Assembly (NCBI RefSeq): GCF_020497125.1
Contig: NC_059089.1
Coordinates: 26,433,282 to 26,497,281 of the forward strand
Reading direction: 5' to 3'
From: Mauremys mutica
Lineage: Eukaryota; Chordata; Testudines; Geoemydidae
DNA length: 64,000 bases
Shown: piece by piece, positions 44,177 to 56,672 of the stretch
Layout: each line of letters begins with the position of its first letter
Position numbering within the stretch: the first letter of the stretch is position 1
Notes under the pieces: generated by a model
What the model was told of the DNA's origin: nothing
What the model saw: the letters and a program-made list of their open reading frames with translations, nothing else
Database searches by the model: none
Program-made: the position numbers and the translations under genes

Positions 44177-44390
44177 AAAACAAGGAGGAGTCCGGTGGCA
44201 CCTTAAAGACTAACAGATTTATTTGGGCATAAGCTTTCATGGGTAAAAAACCCACTTTTTCTCCATGCATCTGAAGAAGTGGGTTTTTTACCCATAAAAA
44301 CTTATGCCCCAAATAAATCTGTTAGTCTTTAAGGTGCCACTGGACTTCTCGTTGTTTTTGTGAATACAGACTAACACGGCTACCCCTCTG
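44177..44390. mobile_element. Penelope-like repeat pair (copy C) with perfect 12-bp TSD
   Basis: Inverted pair: reverse arm 44177-44262, forward arm 44263-44390, ending 'agactaacacggctacccct'. Flanked by acagttggtaca at 44165-44176 and 44391-44402, identical over 12 bases. Forward core at 44271: CTGAAGA, then TGGGT..ACCCA stem, AAAA replacing GAAA, ACTTATGCCC. The reverse arm keeps GAAA but has lost CTGANGA. So neither arm carries a full core. Confidence 0.72.
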
Positions 44391-44402
44391 ACAGTTGGTA
44401 CA

Positions 44403-46300
44403 GTTATCTGCCTGTGTTTGCTTTAGTTTTTGGAACATTAGGGAAAGCTGTTGCTTATTTTGTAACTTCTTGAGTGAGATTTATTTTAGTCTCTGCTTTG
44501 TTCTTTAAGGGGGGCTTTTATGATTTTTATTAACTGTTTTTACCCTCACAAAAGCAGGAAAAGGGGAAAGGCAAGGGCAAGAAAAACAGCAGCAATTATA
44601 TCAACAATCTCTGAAAAAGACCATTAATCATGTCACAACTGTTTCAACTTTTGCCATGTATGCATCGATTACAAAGCTTGAAAGCAGAAAATGGGTGACT
44701 TCAGTATTTGTTATAGGAAATACTTCCCCTCGTCCTTTTCATCAGGATAAATCTTATAATGCTTCTATATCCTTTAAAAAAAAAAAAAGTTTGTCAGAAC
44801 TCCGAAGGTTATCTTGTGGACACGTGTTCATCTTTGGGAAGGTTTGGATTTTAATAGTTATGTAAAGGAAAGGATTGTTTGTTTCTACAGATGTTCTGTT
44901 GGACTTTTATTAAATAGTACTTTTTAATTAAAGTAAAAGCCCCTTCCAACTCTACAGGGTTTCAATATGCTTATTAAAAGAGGAGGTTAGAAACTGTGCC
45001 TAGACAGAGCTTTTTCTTAACGGTTCCAACCTTTGCTGTTCGCCACTGCTGGTGCCATGGTGGGAGTCCCAGTGGTAGGCAAGCTGCTGGCTGGCCATTT
45101 TTACTGCTGTCATCTTATTCTGCCCAGAGTGTCTCTGGGAGAAGTAAGGACAAGCAGAAGACATGTCACACAGCAGTGGCTGCCAGTATCCTGTCTACAC
45201 TGGTGCGTCCACTGTTGCTATCTGTAGTGGAAGTACAATGGTAGGAAATTTTCAGAAAAGCAGAGTGTAGACAAGGCCAGAGAGGCTAAATACTTTAGTA
45301 TTGAATTGTATTTCTTCAGTTTTCTGGGAATGTTGAAGTGTAATCTTCTGGGTTTTCCTCTCTTTTATGCTTTTCTGTTATATCTGTAAGACGAAGCTTC
45401 TTCTGGCAAAAGCAGGTTTCAGCAAGTGCAACGACTCTTTGAGGATCTAATAAGTCCCCCAAGGAGCAAGTGTTCTAGTTACACTTTCCTTTCCTCCCAG
45501 AGGAAAACTGTGATTCATTCTCATGGAGAAAAGCAACTCTTACAACATTTTGGGTAAAACATACTGTAGATCTTGTTTCTTAATGGAATTGTACTGTAAC
45601 TTTTTGAAAGACAAAATCAGCCCTTTGGAATTGGCTGTGTTGTAAGTAAAGTGCACTGCAGTGTTGCCTTTAGTATAATTCTGTCTCTGCAGAAACCTTT
45701 TAATGCTTAGGCATTAAAAACCGCCAAATTGGTAATAAAGGAAATGAAGACTTCGGATCAGGTAATTCAGAATGACTATATTCACTGCTTCAGCACCACT
45801 TGCTCCATCAGTAATAGGAGCCAGTGAAAAACAAGGAGATATTCCACCTCTGCTCTGATGTCATGTCCAGGCAAAACTGTCAGAGTATCTGCAGTTCTGT
45901 AGGATTTTACATTTTTTAAAACAAGGATGACATCTCATATGAATTTTGTGCTGGTGACAAATGCCAGATTGGCAGCCCTGCGTACTGGAGTCGTCTATCC
46001 ACAGGAGAAGCATATGTGGCACGAGCAGCAGTGACTATTTCCCATAATTTATCCTGCCAGTGTGTCTCAGTCTTACTTTGAGAGTCCACATATGAGAGTG
46101 GCAGGAAAATTCGTTGTCAGTATCACTTGACTTCTGTGAGAAATTGGCCAGCTAAGTATAGGTTGAAGGAAAGTTGGGTATGGTTCATTTGCATTTATAA
46201 AATACCTCCCCCTTGCCCTCCCCCCCGCAAGAAAAAACAAAACCCAAACCCACTCTTTCTGCATGTGTATGTGTAGTATGTTGCTGTAAAGTATATAAAA
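44403..46300. other. No gene recognised; possible old MITE at 45010-45290
   Basis: 45010-45290 has inverted-repeat-like GC content and ends 'gagtgtagacaaggcc', reminiscent of Harbinger-like MITE ends. Nothing else can be named. Confidence 0.25.
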
Positions 46301-46308
46301 AGTTTCAG

Positions 46309-46470
46309 CTGGTTGGTTCAGTATGCTGATCACACCAATCTCCTCTGACCTAGACAAAGCAGTCATTTGCTTTTCCTGGTGTTTGGTTGACATTGGGGCA
46401 CAGTTGAGTGTTAGCTGGCTGATACTCCAAATGGATAAGAGTGAGCTGGTGTCGGTTGGGGGAAGCAACA
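46309..46470 (+). mobile_element. Decayed LINE reverse-transcriptase fragment (weak)
   Basis: Bases from 46313 read VQYADHTNLL, close to the LINE RT box 'vQYADDtqL'. About 110 bases on, QMDKSELVSVGGSN resembles the following motif 'lnpdKTEvl.vG'. The spacing suits an L2/CR1-type RT with indels. It is short and stop-ridden, so the clade is uncertain. Confidence 0.4.
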
Positions 46471-46708
46471 GTAAGATGTGGTGAGGATAATATCTGCCAT
46501 TTAGAGTGTATCTCCACTATTTGTTGTTCAAGATTGTATCTAGTGCCCAGGTTAGTGCTCCTAGATCACCAAGCAGCAGAAATGGCCTGGACAGCTTTCC
46601 TTCAGGTATTTGTTGCCAAGAGGCTGTATTTGTTTCTTTATAATATAAATCTTGTTGATGTCATCTGTTTTTTCACCTTGACACTATTGCCACAGAGCAG
46701 GGCTACAT

Positions 46709-46731
46709 TTTTTTTTTTTTTTTTTTTTTTG
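46709..46731. repeat. Poly(T) tract
   Basis: 23 consecutive T. Confidence 0.95.
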
Positions 46732-46819
46732 TGAAGCTGGTGCAGAATTGCTGTGAGCTTATTACAGAGGTACCTTGGCTCAGGCTACCAGTTGGTTTCC
46801 TGATCAACTTTTCACTTGG

Positions 46820-46925
46820 CTTCTATTTGAGGCATGGATCATCTCTTTGTTATAAGTTTGTACAGTGACTACCACAGTGGGGCTGGGATCTCTAGGTGCT
46901 GCCACAGTGCAAAAAAATAATTGTA
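46820..46925 (+). repeat. L2/MIR-type retroposon tail
   Basis: 'gtttgtacagtgactaccac' plus 'agtggggctgggatctctag' and 'gtgctgccacagtgcaaaaa' parallel the tail at 24832-24990. Confidence 0.5.
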
Positions 46926-47683
46926 AATCCCTGAGATTCTGGGCCCTATGTACTCTTTCCCCATGCTGTGCTGTCACATTTGAGATCAGCAAAGGTGCTC
47001 CAACTGGAACCGCCTCAATATAACAATGAGGAACATGCTGGCAGAGTATTCTCTGTGAGGTCCCCTTGACTTTAGAACTCACTTCCTCTTTTCCTGCCTT
47101 TGTCTGAAATAGTCTGAATCTGTTGACTCGTGGCTCTGAGTTTCAGAAACCACATGGCTATGTAAAAATTTTCCCCACCCTTTCCCAGTTAGTCACTTCT
47201 TTCCTGAAGTATAAGATACTCTACTCTTTTTTTTTTTTAAAGGAGTGTAATGCTGACCATAAATGCATCTTTTTTTAATGTAACTTTGTAGATCATTGAG
47301 TTGAATTCTTTTAGCAAATACTGTATTGCGTGGGACTGGGAATTGATTTGCATATGAGGAAGTGTTGAGTGGATGTCGAATATTATGTGTTTTGTTTAAA
47401 AGAAAAAAAAAAAGGGAAAACTATTAGATGACATATCAGTAAGATTGTAAACTGGCTCATTTTCTTAGCTGCTCCATATGAAGTCTAGCAGGGAGTTAGG
47501 ATTTCAGTTTCCAGCTAAGAGTTAAGGTTTTAGTGAAGTTTTTCATGGTAAGTTTCTTTGTGGGAAAGGATTTTTATAATACCTGTTTTTAAGATTTACC
47601 ACAACACAATGTACCATACTGTAAAGCTATAGCTTGTAAGGTTATTAACTCAGTCATTTGATTTGTACCTCACAGCTATCAAG

Positions 47684-48216
47684 CAGGGCCGCCCAGAGGG
47701 GGGGGCAAGAGGGGCAATTTGCCCCAGGCCCCGAGCCCCACGGGGGCCCCCACCAGAGTTTTTCGGGGCCCCTGGAGCGGGGTCCCTCACTCGCTCCGGG
47801 GTGCCCAGCAAACTCTTGTGCGGCCGGGCGCAGGAGCTTCTGCCGCTCCCGGTCTTCGCCGGCGGGGGGTCCTTCCGCTCCGGGGCGGAAGGACCCCCCG
47901 CTGGCGAATTACCGCCGAAGCAGGACCCGCCGCCAAAGTTCAGCCCGGTCTTCGGCGGTAATTCGGCAGCGGGGGGCCCTTCCGTTCTGGGACCCGCCGC
48001 CGAAGTGCCCCGAAGACCCGCGTCGGGGGCCCCCCTCCGCCGAATTACCGCCGAAGACCGTGCTGCGCTTCGGCGGCGGGTCCCGCTTCGGCGGTAATTC
48101 AGCGGCGAGGGGGCCCCCGCCGCGGGTCTTCGGGGCACTTCGGCGGCGGGTCCAGGAACGGAAGGGCCCCCCGCCGCCGAAGAACCCGGGCCCCCGGAAT
48201 CCTCTGGGCGGCCCTG
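47684..48216. mobile_element. hAT-type MITE, perfect 16-bp TIR and 8-bp TSD
   Basis: Starts CAGGGCCGCCCAGAGG and ends with its exact reverse complement; flanked by identical octamers ctatcaag (47676-47683 and 48217-48224). At 533 bases and extremely GC-rich, it is filled with inverted copies of motifs such as 'gaattaccgccgaag' and 'cttcggcggtaattc'. Overlapping ORFs of up to 192 codons on both strands are compositional. Intact ends imply a young insertion. Confidence 0.93.
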
Positions 48217-48459
48217 CTATCAAGACCCAGCCATAGGCAGCAGTGATTAATTGCATGATGATGTATTGGCCACATGTGCAGTCTCTAGTAGTGTAGTTGA
48301 ACCATTAGCAGTCGAATTGCTCCTCTGTTGTTTTTTTTTAAATAACTGAATTGAACTTCTCACTACTTGAAAGAGGCAATTAAAAAGAAGTACACTAAAA
48401 ATGAAATACTTTGCTATGGTTCTCCACATACATTCTCTGCTTCATCTTTTTCTGTTAAT

Positions 48460-48580
48460 AAGTGAAGAATTTTATTTATATACATCCTTCATTTTTAATT
48501 GATCCTTGCAATAGCTCTGTAAGGTAAGGCAGTAGTATTATCCCCGTTTTACAGATGGGGAACTGAGGCACAGATAGAAT
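48460..48580 (-). repeat. MIR-type SINE, reverse strand, split by a MITE
   Basis: 'tattatccccgttttacaga' plus 'tggggaactgaggcacag' is the reverse complement of the MIR core. After the MITE at 48583 the host resumes as 'ggtggcagaggtgggactat' plus 'atcccagatccc' (about 48725-48770), the next part of a reversed MIR. Confidence 0.75.
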
Positions 48581-48582
48581 AA

Positions 48583-48724
48583 GGCCTGGTTTACACCTGA
48601 AAATTAGATTGACCTAGCTACATTGCTCAGGGGCTGTGAAAAATTTTGTACCCTGTGTGATGTGATTAGGTCAGCCTAACCATGGCTGTATAGACACAGC
48701 TAGGTAAATGGAAAAGTTCTTCTG
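48583..48724. mobile_element. PIF/Harbinger-like MITE fragment
   Basis: Left end ggcctggtttacacc after TAA. The interior 'gattgacctagctacattgc', 'ctcaggggctgtgaaaaatt' and 'gattaggtcagcctaacc' is the turtle MITE with a central inverted repeat. The right end is incomplete. Confidence 0.65.
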
Positions 48725-49282
48725 GTGGCAGAGGTGGGACTATATCCCAGATCCCTTTACTCCCCTGTCCAGTACATTACCCCCAGGACCATTCTGACTC
48801 ACAGATTGACTTTGGTTTACATACATGTATTGTGAGATATATCACATCTTAGAAAATGTTATTCACACTTCATGTTGCTGTAAGCACTAGAATTAAAAAC
48901 ACACAAACAAACCAAAAACCAAAACCTTGAATGGGTACTTAATGAGTATGCATGGCTTTTGGAGAGAGTCAGCAGAATGGACGAGTCTGTTTTCCAAAGC
49001 TGGTGAAAGACAGCTTTGTCTGCATTCAGCATTTGAATCTACAATACTGTAGTCTGTGTCGCAATTGGGGAAGAAAAATCAATGCAGAATAGAATGTTTT
49101 CTCACTGGTAGTTTGAGCTTCAGCAAATCTTGAATAAATGTGGCAATATTTTATGCAATACTCCTAACCAACTAGTAAATATTCTGACTTCACTACTAAA
49201 CATTTTCTATTTATCCTGATATCTCATTCTTTTGTCTGTGTGTTCCTCCTTTCTCATGCATTACTGTTACTTTCTTGATAAT

Positions 49283-49375
49283 AAAAAGAACGAGGAGTCC
49301 TTGTGCCACCTTAGAGACTAACAAATTTATTTGGGCATAAGCTTTTGTGGGCTAAAACCCACTTCATCCGTTATA
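49283..49375 (-). mobile_element. Penelope-like repeat, single arm (copy D)
   Basis: Reverse-strand single arm of the unit seen in copies A-C: 'gtgccaccttagagactaac', 'aaatttatttgggcataagc' plus 'ttttgtgggctaaaacccac' and 'ttcatccg'. The opposite arm and the 'cacggctac' tail are absent. Core stem GTGGG/CCCAC is intact but the flanking core bases are changed (AAAA for GAAA). Confidence 0.7.
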
Positions 49376-49524
49376 AGGCTACTGGCTGTAGTGTAGCAAC
49401 TTTTTCAATTTGCGGGAATTTGCACTAGCAGAACATTCTGCTGTTTTATAAAAACCTTGCTCACCTAGCCCAAGTCACTTCTAAACATCTATAAATCACT
49501 GCAGTAATCCACATATTTATTTTG

Positions 49525-49720
49525 CGACTCTGTCTAGTGGTTAGAGTAAGGCATGGAGTCAGGATGGATCTGTTCTGTTCCCAGCTCTGACTCTCTCTAT
49601 GACCTTGGGAAGGGTTATTTAATAGTTCTATGCCTTACTTACCACTGTGTGTTTAATAATGCCTACCACACAGGAACATTAGAAAGTATATCTGTAAAAC
49701 ACTTTCAGATCCTTCAGTGC
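49525..49720 (+). repeat. MIR-type SINE
   Basis: 'gtctagtggttagagtaagg', 'cccagctctgactctctcta' plus 'tgaccttgggaa' and 'aaaacactttcagatcctt' are in MIR order. Confidence 0.85.
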
Positions 49721-52024
49721 ATAGTATTGTATCCTGAGGGATAACCCAAGAATCTCATTGGATGTCCAGACCTGAACTAAGCAAGATATCTGATGTTGTG
49801 CAATTTTCTCATAAGGTTCAGTTTCATCCTTCCTCCCAGAAGAATATAGCTGGCTACATTGTTCAGTCTCTTCTGTCAGTTACTGTTATTAGTCAAAAAT
49901 AAATTAATAAATATAACAAAATTATTTGGAAAGAATTTCTCAAACGTAATGCAAAGCAGTGTCAGGCTCACATTTGCTTTTACACTATCATATCCACTAT
50001 TAAATTAATTTCATTGCAGGAAATTAAATAGGAAAAATAGTAAAACAGCCTCCAGGTGAAACCATTTTAGCACAAAGCAGGAGTTGCATCTACAAATAAG
50101 GTACCTGTCTATGGCTTTTTGATCCATCAGCTTTGTAAGAATTAAAGTATATGAAAATGTAGGCGTGAAATCAATAAACTTAGAAAATGTGAGAAAGATT
50201 GTCTAATAATTGCTGACCATTCCCCGTTTTGGGGAAAAGAATATAACTTGTCAATGGTAGAATCTGTCTCTATATAAAATTATTTCTCTTGATAAGTGGT
50301 GTTGCTTTACTCAGGCATTTCACAGCTGTTCGCATGATGTGCATTGAGTACAGATAGTTTTAAAATAAGGTAAATATTTAGAACCTCTTTTGAAACAAAC
50401 TGGCTGTTGTATTTATGCAAATGTGTAATAGCACACAGCTGCCTGAAAATGGTGATGGATTGGTCCATGGTGTAATTTCTCGGGTGTGTTCAGGAATATT
50501 ATTGACAGAGATTGATAATGTCAAGAAGGTTATTGGAAAATTAACTTTCACTCAGCTGTTAGGGGAGAAGGTAGCTCAGTTTCTGAGGTAATATTGGCCG
50601 TAGAAGTAGATACTGCAGAGAAGTGGCTGAAAGTGGGTCATCTTGGAGGTATAAGACCTGCAAGAGAAGGGACAGACGGCAGTGGGAATGTATAGCTATT
50701 GCCCTGGTGAGTAAAACCTCATTTTTCTGGATCCCTAAATTAATAAATATGTACCCCATGCTACATAAAGTAGCAGTGATCTGAGATCAATGCTGTGTCT
50801 AGGCACAACTATCTTGGCAGTCAAAGGAGGTTGGGAAGGAAATGCCGGGGGTAGACAGGGTAGTCAGATCTTTTTGTTGCCTGCTCCCCCCCCGCCCCAC
50901 CCCCCAAAAAATCAACTTAAGGGCATTACTGACTGACTCCACAGTACATAGCTTTGTGTTACTGTGTTGAGAACATTTGTATTAGAATAATGTAAAATTG
51001 TTGCATGTAGGGCAGAACATAACACAATATGCTGTTTGTCTGTTATGCATGCACATTTATTTATAATTTTCTTTAAAGGTTGAATCTCAGTTTCTTTGCA
51101 GAACATTATGTGCAGACCTTTCTGTAGAAAAATTTGACTTGATTAAAAAAAGACAGTCTTGTGAATCCTGAAGGAATTTGGGCATTTAGCCCAGGAAGGG
51201 GAGAGTCCCCTTCTCTGCAAGAACTTAAAGTTAACCCTAGTCATCTGCAGAAGAAGTAATAAAAACCACTGTGCAGACAGCAGAAGGATCACCTCATAGT
51301 CTCACTCTAAAAAGTATCAGTGGTGTGACCCTTATTCTTTGAGAATAACTTGTCCATATGGGCAAGGAATTGTATTTACTTTAAGGCAACCTTATTGTTC
51401 AAAGTGAAACACAACTGTTAATATAAAGTTAGCAAGAACAGTAATTAAAAACTGGTGCTGTCAGTTCCAGATGTGATGGGATGCTTTTGCAGAATATATA
51501 GGAAAATCGATCAACAATGATTTTATTCAGGAGATAGAACACATTTATAAATTAGTATGCTCTTATTGATATATATTCTCAGGAAAAAAATGTGTCTAAT
51601 TAGGGTTTTTTTTTTAATTTAAGGAGAAAAAAGTTTAATCTTTTTACACAGGCAAAAGTTTCTGCTTCCGTTTGGCTATTAGTTGCAGGATCCAGATGCT
51701 GCAAAAGCTATTCTTGCAATGTTAGCATCTGGCTGCTTTGCAAGTTTTGCATACACTTTTATGAGGTGGTTTTGAAGTTGCCTTTGGATTTGAATCACGT
51801 GATTCTTCAGACTGTCTGACTTGCATAATTCTCAACATCATTTCCTCTTACTCTTGATTATGAGAAATGTAAATACTTCAGGCTGTTCTGGCTTATTTGA
51901 AGTTAAGTGCAAGTATGTTTTCTATTCCTGCCCTTAGCCTTTGTCAGATTCCCTCCGCGGCAGGACAGGTATCCTGGCTCCTGGTTTCTCATCCCTTTGA
52001 ATATTCTGTTATGGGGTCACAAAC
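49721..52024. other. No gene recognised
   Basis: AT-rich sequence. No exon or repeat could be named. Confidence 0.3.
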
Positions 52025-52215
52025 TGAGTCCATGGGCATAGTGATTAGATCAGGGAACTAAGAGTCAGGACTGTCTGCCAGTCTATGACTCACGGCCTGA
52101 GCTGTGGTACCTCTTGGTGCCTAAACACATCTGAGAAATTACAACAGTACTTCATAGGTGTGCTGTGAGGATTGCTCAGTGTTTGTAAAGGGCTCTGGAA
52201 TGGTTCAATTCAAAG
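52025..52215 (+). repeat. MIR-type SINE
   Basis: 'gggcatagtgattagatcag', 'ctaagagtcaggactgtctg', 'gtgctgtgaggattgctcag' and 'tgtttgtaaagggctctgga' are in MIR order. Confidence 0.75.
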
Positions 52216-55200
52216 GGGCTAGCTACAGCCAGGCAAAAAAAAGGTAGTGTTTATTATCACTAGACTTTTTTTAGGAAGATGTCTTAGGGTTTAGAATTAA
52301 TACTGTTGTATTTCTTTAGTATTGATAGAGATCAGCTGAGACATTTCATCTTAACAATTCCTAGATTAAAGTTTTGGGAGAGTAGCAGTAGAAATTGATG
52401 GAAGGTCCTCCTGTACACTGGAGCTGACTGCTCTTGTTGATTCTCTAGAGTCTGTGTTTGACCTAGGGAATGGTATATAAGGCCCATCTGGTTGCTGAGG
52501 CTTTTGCTTGAGAGTGCTAGTTGTATTTGGGTAAATGGTTAGGAATCGTAGTTGTGCTCTTTATGGTGGCAAACTGTAATTCTGGGGATTGGTTTAGATA
52601 CTGCACCTTTCGTGGCAGTACGTGGCTAATACTGATTTCAGTTTTGTTTTAATGATATTAATGTGTCTAGCAGCCTATGCAACAAGATCATGTTATATAA
52701 ATAACATGTTTTCAGCCTATATTTAATTCTTCTGTTAATCAGGAATGCACAAATTCTGAGAATGGTAACAGAAATGTGCTTATATAATTTGGCTTCAGGC
52801 TTGAAAGCTTTATTCTATTATAAATTAAAAGGTAAGCATGTTGTTGCATGCTTGGTAACCAAGACAATAAAATTCCGGAGAGTTTTAATATTAGTTACAG
52901 TAGTAGCATGGAGTGTCTCCTGCTGCTGTTTCAAAGAATGTGAACATTTGTATAGTGGATATCTATATGGAGTTCAAGGTTGCACAGAAAAGGACTTGAA
53001 AGGCCCTGTTGTCTCAATTATCTGTAATATATAGGTCCTTTAATTTAAAAAAAAATAAAGAAAGCAAAGCAAACTGTTTTGTAAAGTTGCCTGTGGATGA
53101 TGTATTAAGTTTACAATATTAAATCTCTTTCAGAGGAATTGATGTCATTTTAAATGCACTTGAAGCCTACCCATGCACACTGAATTTTAAATGTGCATAT
53201 ATCTGTGTATCTACATGTCTTAAATATACATGTACCCATTTGTGTGTGTATGTGTGTCTGAGAACAGAATAAGAGGTAAGAATAGTAGAGTTAGCCTGAT
53301 ATGAAGGCACATTGATCTCTTGTCACATTGATTATGCAGTCATAACTATAAATCACTAAGTGCTTTTGGCACTGATCCTAGGATTCTTTAATGGGAGCCA
53401 CGTGAAACAATCTTGTAATGAATGGTGTGAGCTACATTTAAAACCATATTCAGGAGACTCTTTAAAAACAGTTATATTTTATTTCAGTTGGGCCCAAGTG
53501 GTAAGGAACTCATCTTGAAAGTGATTTATTTTTTTTCCTAAAAAAAGCATAAACACTTCCAAATCAAAACCTTCCTCCAAATCCATATTGCAAATGGCAA
53601 TGGAGTAGGTGACCTACAAAAGAAAATGATGATGTTTTTTATAAGTCTTTTAGGGAAAAATAAGGGGAGCAAAAGGAAAGCGGTATAGGACAAAATACAG
53701 ATCATTCTGTCTGAGGAATAGCCTAAATTAGCTTGAGTTAAACCTTTCACATGTGGTGAAGAAGGGTGTGTGTGTTTGAGAGAAGAAGAATAAGGACTTC
53801 AAAAATACCAGGGGGGTATTTATTAGTGGAAACAATAGGCCCATTAATAAACAGAAATTAATAAGGATTCAGATATGGCAGAGATATTAAACACCTTTTG
53901 TTTAAAGGAAGATTTTTTTTCTTTTTCTGAAGAAAAGTAGTTTGAGAGCAGTTTGGGTGCCACTCCCTTGGGATGCCATAAGGGTCTATGCTAGTGCATG
54001 CCATGCTTGTTTGTGGCTTTAGTTTTAGTTTACCCTCCCCCCCCCGCCCCAATGTAAATATAATTTATAGTGAGTGAATACCGTAGACGGACATGTACAA
54101 ATTGGGTGGTCTGGATGATATGCATTTTAAGGGAATTAGCCAACAAACTTTTCCAACTACTGATAACTCTTCTTGAAAAGTCATAGTGAGCTGGTTTGGT
54201 ACTGGAAGAGTGAAGAAAAGTAAATTGTATGACCAGTCTTCAAAAGAGAAAATGATCTGTGGCTGAAGCAATTGTAAGCAAAGGGTGATAATAAAGATCT
54301 GTATATTAGATTGTTGGGAGAGGTATAGGAGTGTATTGACAGAAGCAGTGCTGTATCCCACTTTGAACAAATGCACATTAATGTATACCGGTATATGGGA
54401 AAAAGTAATCTGTAGCCTAGATGCTCAATGGAAGGTAAAACCTGCATGCTGAAAAGAGTGATAATGGACTGTGAAATAGACATGAGTGAGTAATGTGATG
54501 GATAAATTCAAAGCAGGATTGGGTTGCATATTCCAAAGCATTCTGCCATGGAGGTAAGTGGCAATAGCTCCTCCCTTTTTGGCCCAGGTATGACTGCATC
54601 TAAAAACAGCATTTGGCCATGGGCATCTCATTACCAAAAGATGTGAAGATTCAAAGATAAGCAACAGAAAATAAGGGGGCTGGAGAAACAGATTTATTTC
54701 TGATGTGTAAAAAGTGGCCTTTATATTGTCCCTGGCTGCTTATACAACACTTAAATAGAGAATGAGACTTGTTGGCCAATGTTAATGACCATTACAATAT
54801 TGTCACCCAACAAAGTAAATTAAAAAAAAACTAATCTCAAAATCACTCCCCCAGGCGGATGGCTCGGAGAAGTGATGGACCTTAAACTGTGACTATGAAC
54901 TGGACAGCAGGGTCTTGGACTTTGCTGGACCAGTAAGGGGGCGGGGGGGGGGGGAGTCCAAAGGTAGGGGCTGTCCACTGACTATGTCCTGGCTCCCGTA
55001 TGTTTAAATCTAAGAATTTTCAGCAAGTGTTTGCAAGCTGACTCACTCTGCTGTGGCGGCATGTATTGTAAGGAATGAGATGGCCTCTGGGGTAGGAAAG
55101 ATTAAAATGTACAAAGCATTAAGAAAGCTAAATATACATAGCTTGATGGACATAAGTTTACAAATATTTGAATGATGTCATGGGGATGCTTGCCTTCAAT

Positions 55201-55636
55201 GTTTGTATCATTTTTTTAATTGATAAAATGAAGATGATGATAGTTATGTAACTACTACACAGGAGAGTGCTGAGGACTGGCAAGTTAAGTTTGTAAAATG
55301 TTTTGGATCTGAAGTACTTTTATTATTATTACTTTTAAAATGTGGTACTTGATGGTCTTTCCATAGTTCAAACAGGGTGATAAATAATGGAGAAAACTAT
55401 GACAAACCATGCTATTTTTTAGAAGTAAGTTGCGTTTCTTGGGGAGTTCTTCCAGCTACTACAATGTAGACTGTTCAGTAGTATTTCTGTTGAAAGATTA
55501 ATCTCAGTGACTAATGTAAACCTTGGGCTGCAGGTGAAGGATTTGAAACAAAGTGGGAAGTTTGCTGCAAATATTTAAATATTGGCAAGTAACAGTTCTC
55601 TTAACATCTGTAGTGAGTGGCTCTGAATAGCTATAA
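52216..55636. other. No gene recognised
   Basis: AT-rich sequence. Several adjacent reverse ORFs (54065-54664) have hydrophobic/Ser-rich content without motifs. A G-run (about 13 G) lies at 54940-54954. Confidence 0.3.
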
Positions 55637-55838
55637 GGGCAGCGCTTCAACGTGGCTTGTGTGGCCATGGCAGGGCGCTGGGAGAGAGCTCTCCCCAACG
55701 CTCTAAAAGCACCACCTCCACAGGTGCACAGTCTACCCCGACGCTTCACAGCGCTGAAACCTGCTGCACTCGGGGTGTTTTTTCACACCCCTGTGCGAGA
55801 GACTTGCAGCACTGTAAATTGCCAGTGTAGACAAGTCC
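55637..55838. mobile_element. PIF/Harbinger-like MITE with TAA TSD
   Basis: Begins gggcagcgcttcaacg and ends gtagacaagtcc, flanked by TAA on both sides (55634-55636 and 55839-55841). It is a GC-rich interior of 'gcgct' motifs with a hairpin 'gggtg'...'caccc' near 55775. The TWA duplication is the PIF/Harbinger hallmark. Related to 57302-58560. Confidence 0.75.
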
Positions 55839-56664
55839 TAAGTTTGTTGACTTAATGTCATTTTTCTCCTAAGTATTGAACAGTGAATTACAATGGCTGT
55901 CACCATTTGTTTAATGAATATCAGTTGTTGACATAATAATATGAAAAAAGCTCTAGGGGTTTCAGTTCTTTAACTAAAGTGTTCTCAGTTAATGAATTTT
56001 GATATCTTCAAGGAAACAATGCTCAGCCCTCTAGCTGTTGCAACTAGTAAAGACTACACAAAGTCTTAACACAACCTCATCTGCACCTGCTTTCAGGATA
56101 AATTATTCTAACACTCATAAAATGGGATGTGTGTGACTAAAATACTAAAAAGACTTCAGTTCTTTGCTTCCAGTTAAGGGTCTGTCAGCTTTTCCATTAT
56201 AAACCTTCTCTTCTCTTTTTTTAGGGGTTTATAACTTGCATGTAAAATTTTTGCTGTGGGCTGAGACTTGGCTTATGCATTTCAGCCTGGCAGCAGATAT
56301 TTACATATTCTTTATTTTTTCAGATATAAGAAAATTAAAGAAATATTTTTTCATTTAAATATTTCACCTTACGATGTACATATGTAACTCTCATTAGAGG
56401 TAGTTACCCATGTAGGTGAGACTCCACTTGGAACAGTAAAGACTTAAAAAAAATCTTGATTGAGATACCTTTCTGCACTTGTCTGAATCTAAGGAAGGAC
56501 TGAATAAAAAAATTGCAGTGGATAAACTGATACCTTTGGGGATTTAAAAATATGGCCCAGAAATTTTGAAAAGAAACTGTTGCTTTCAGTCAGGAACTGT
56601 GTTTCATAAGACATTTCACTACCAAATTTCATTCAGTGTTAAAGACTGAATGAATGCCTTGTTA
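55839..56664. other. No gene recognised
   Basis: AT-rich sequence with no supported feature. Confidence 0.25.
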
Positions 56665-56672
56665 CTCTGGAG

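Noticed and set aside
47650..48256. ORFs of 115-192 codons on both strands
   Set aside because: They lie inside the GC-rich hAT MITE and mirror one another because of internal inverted repeats.
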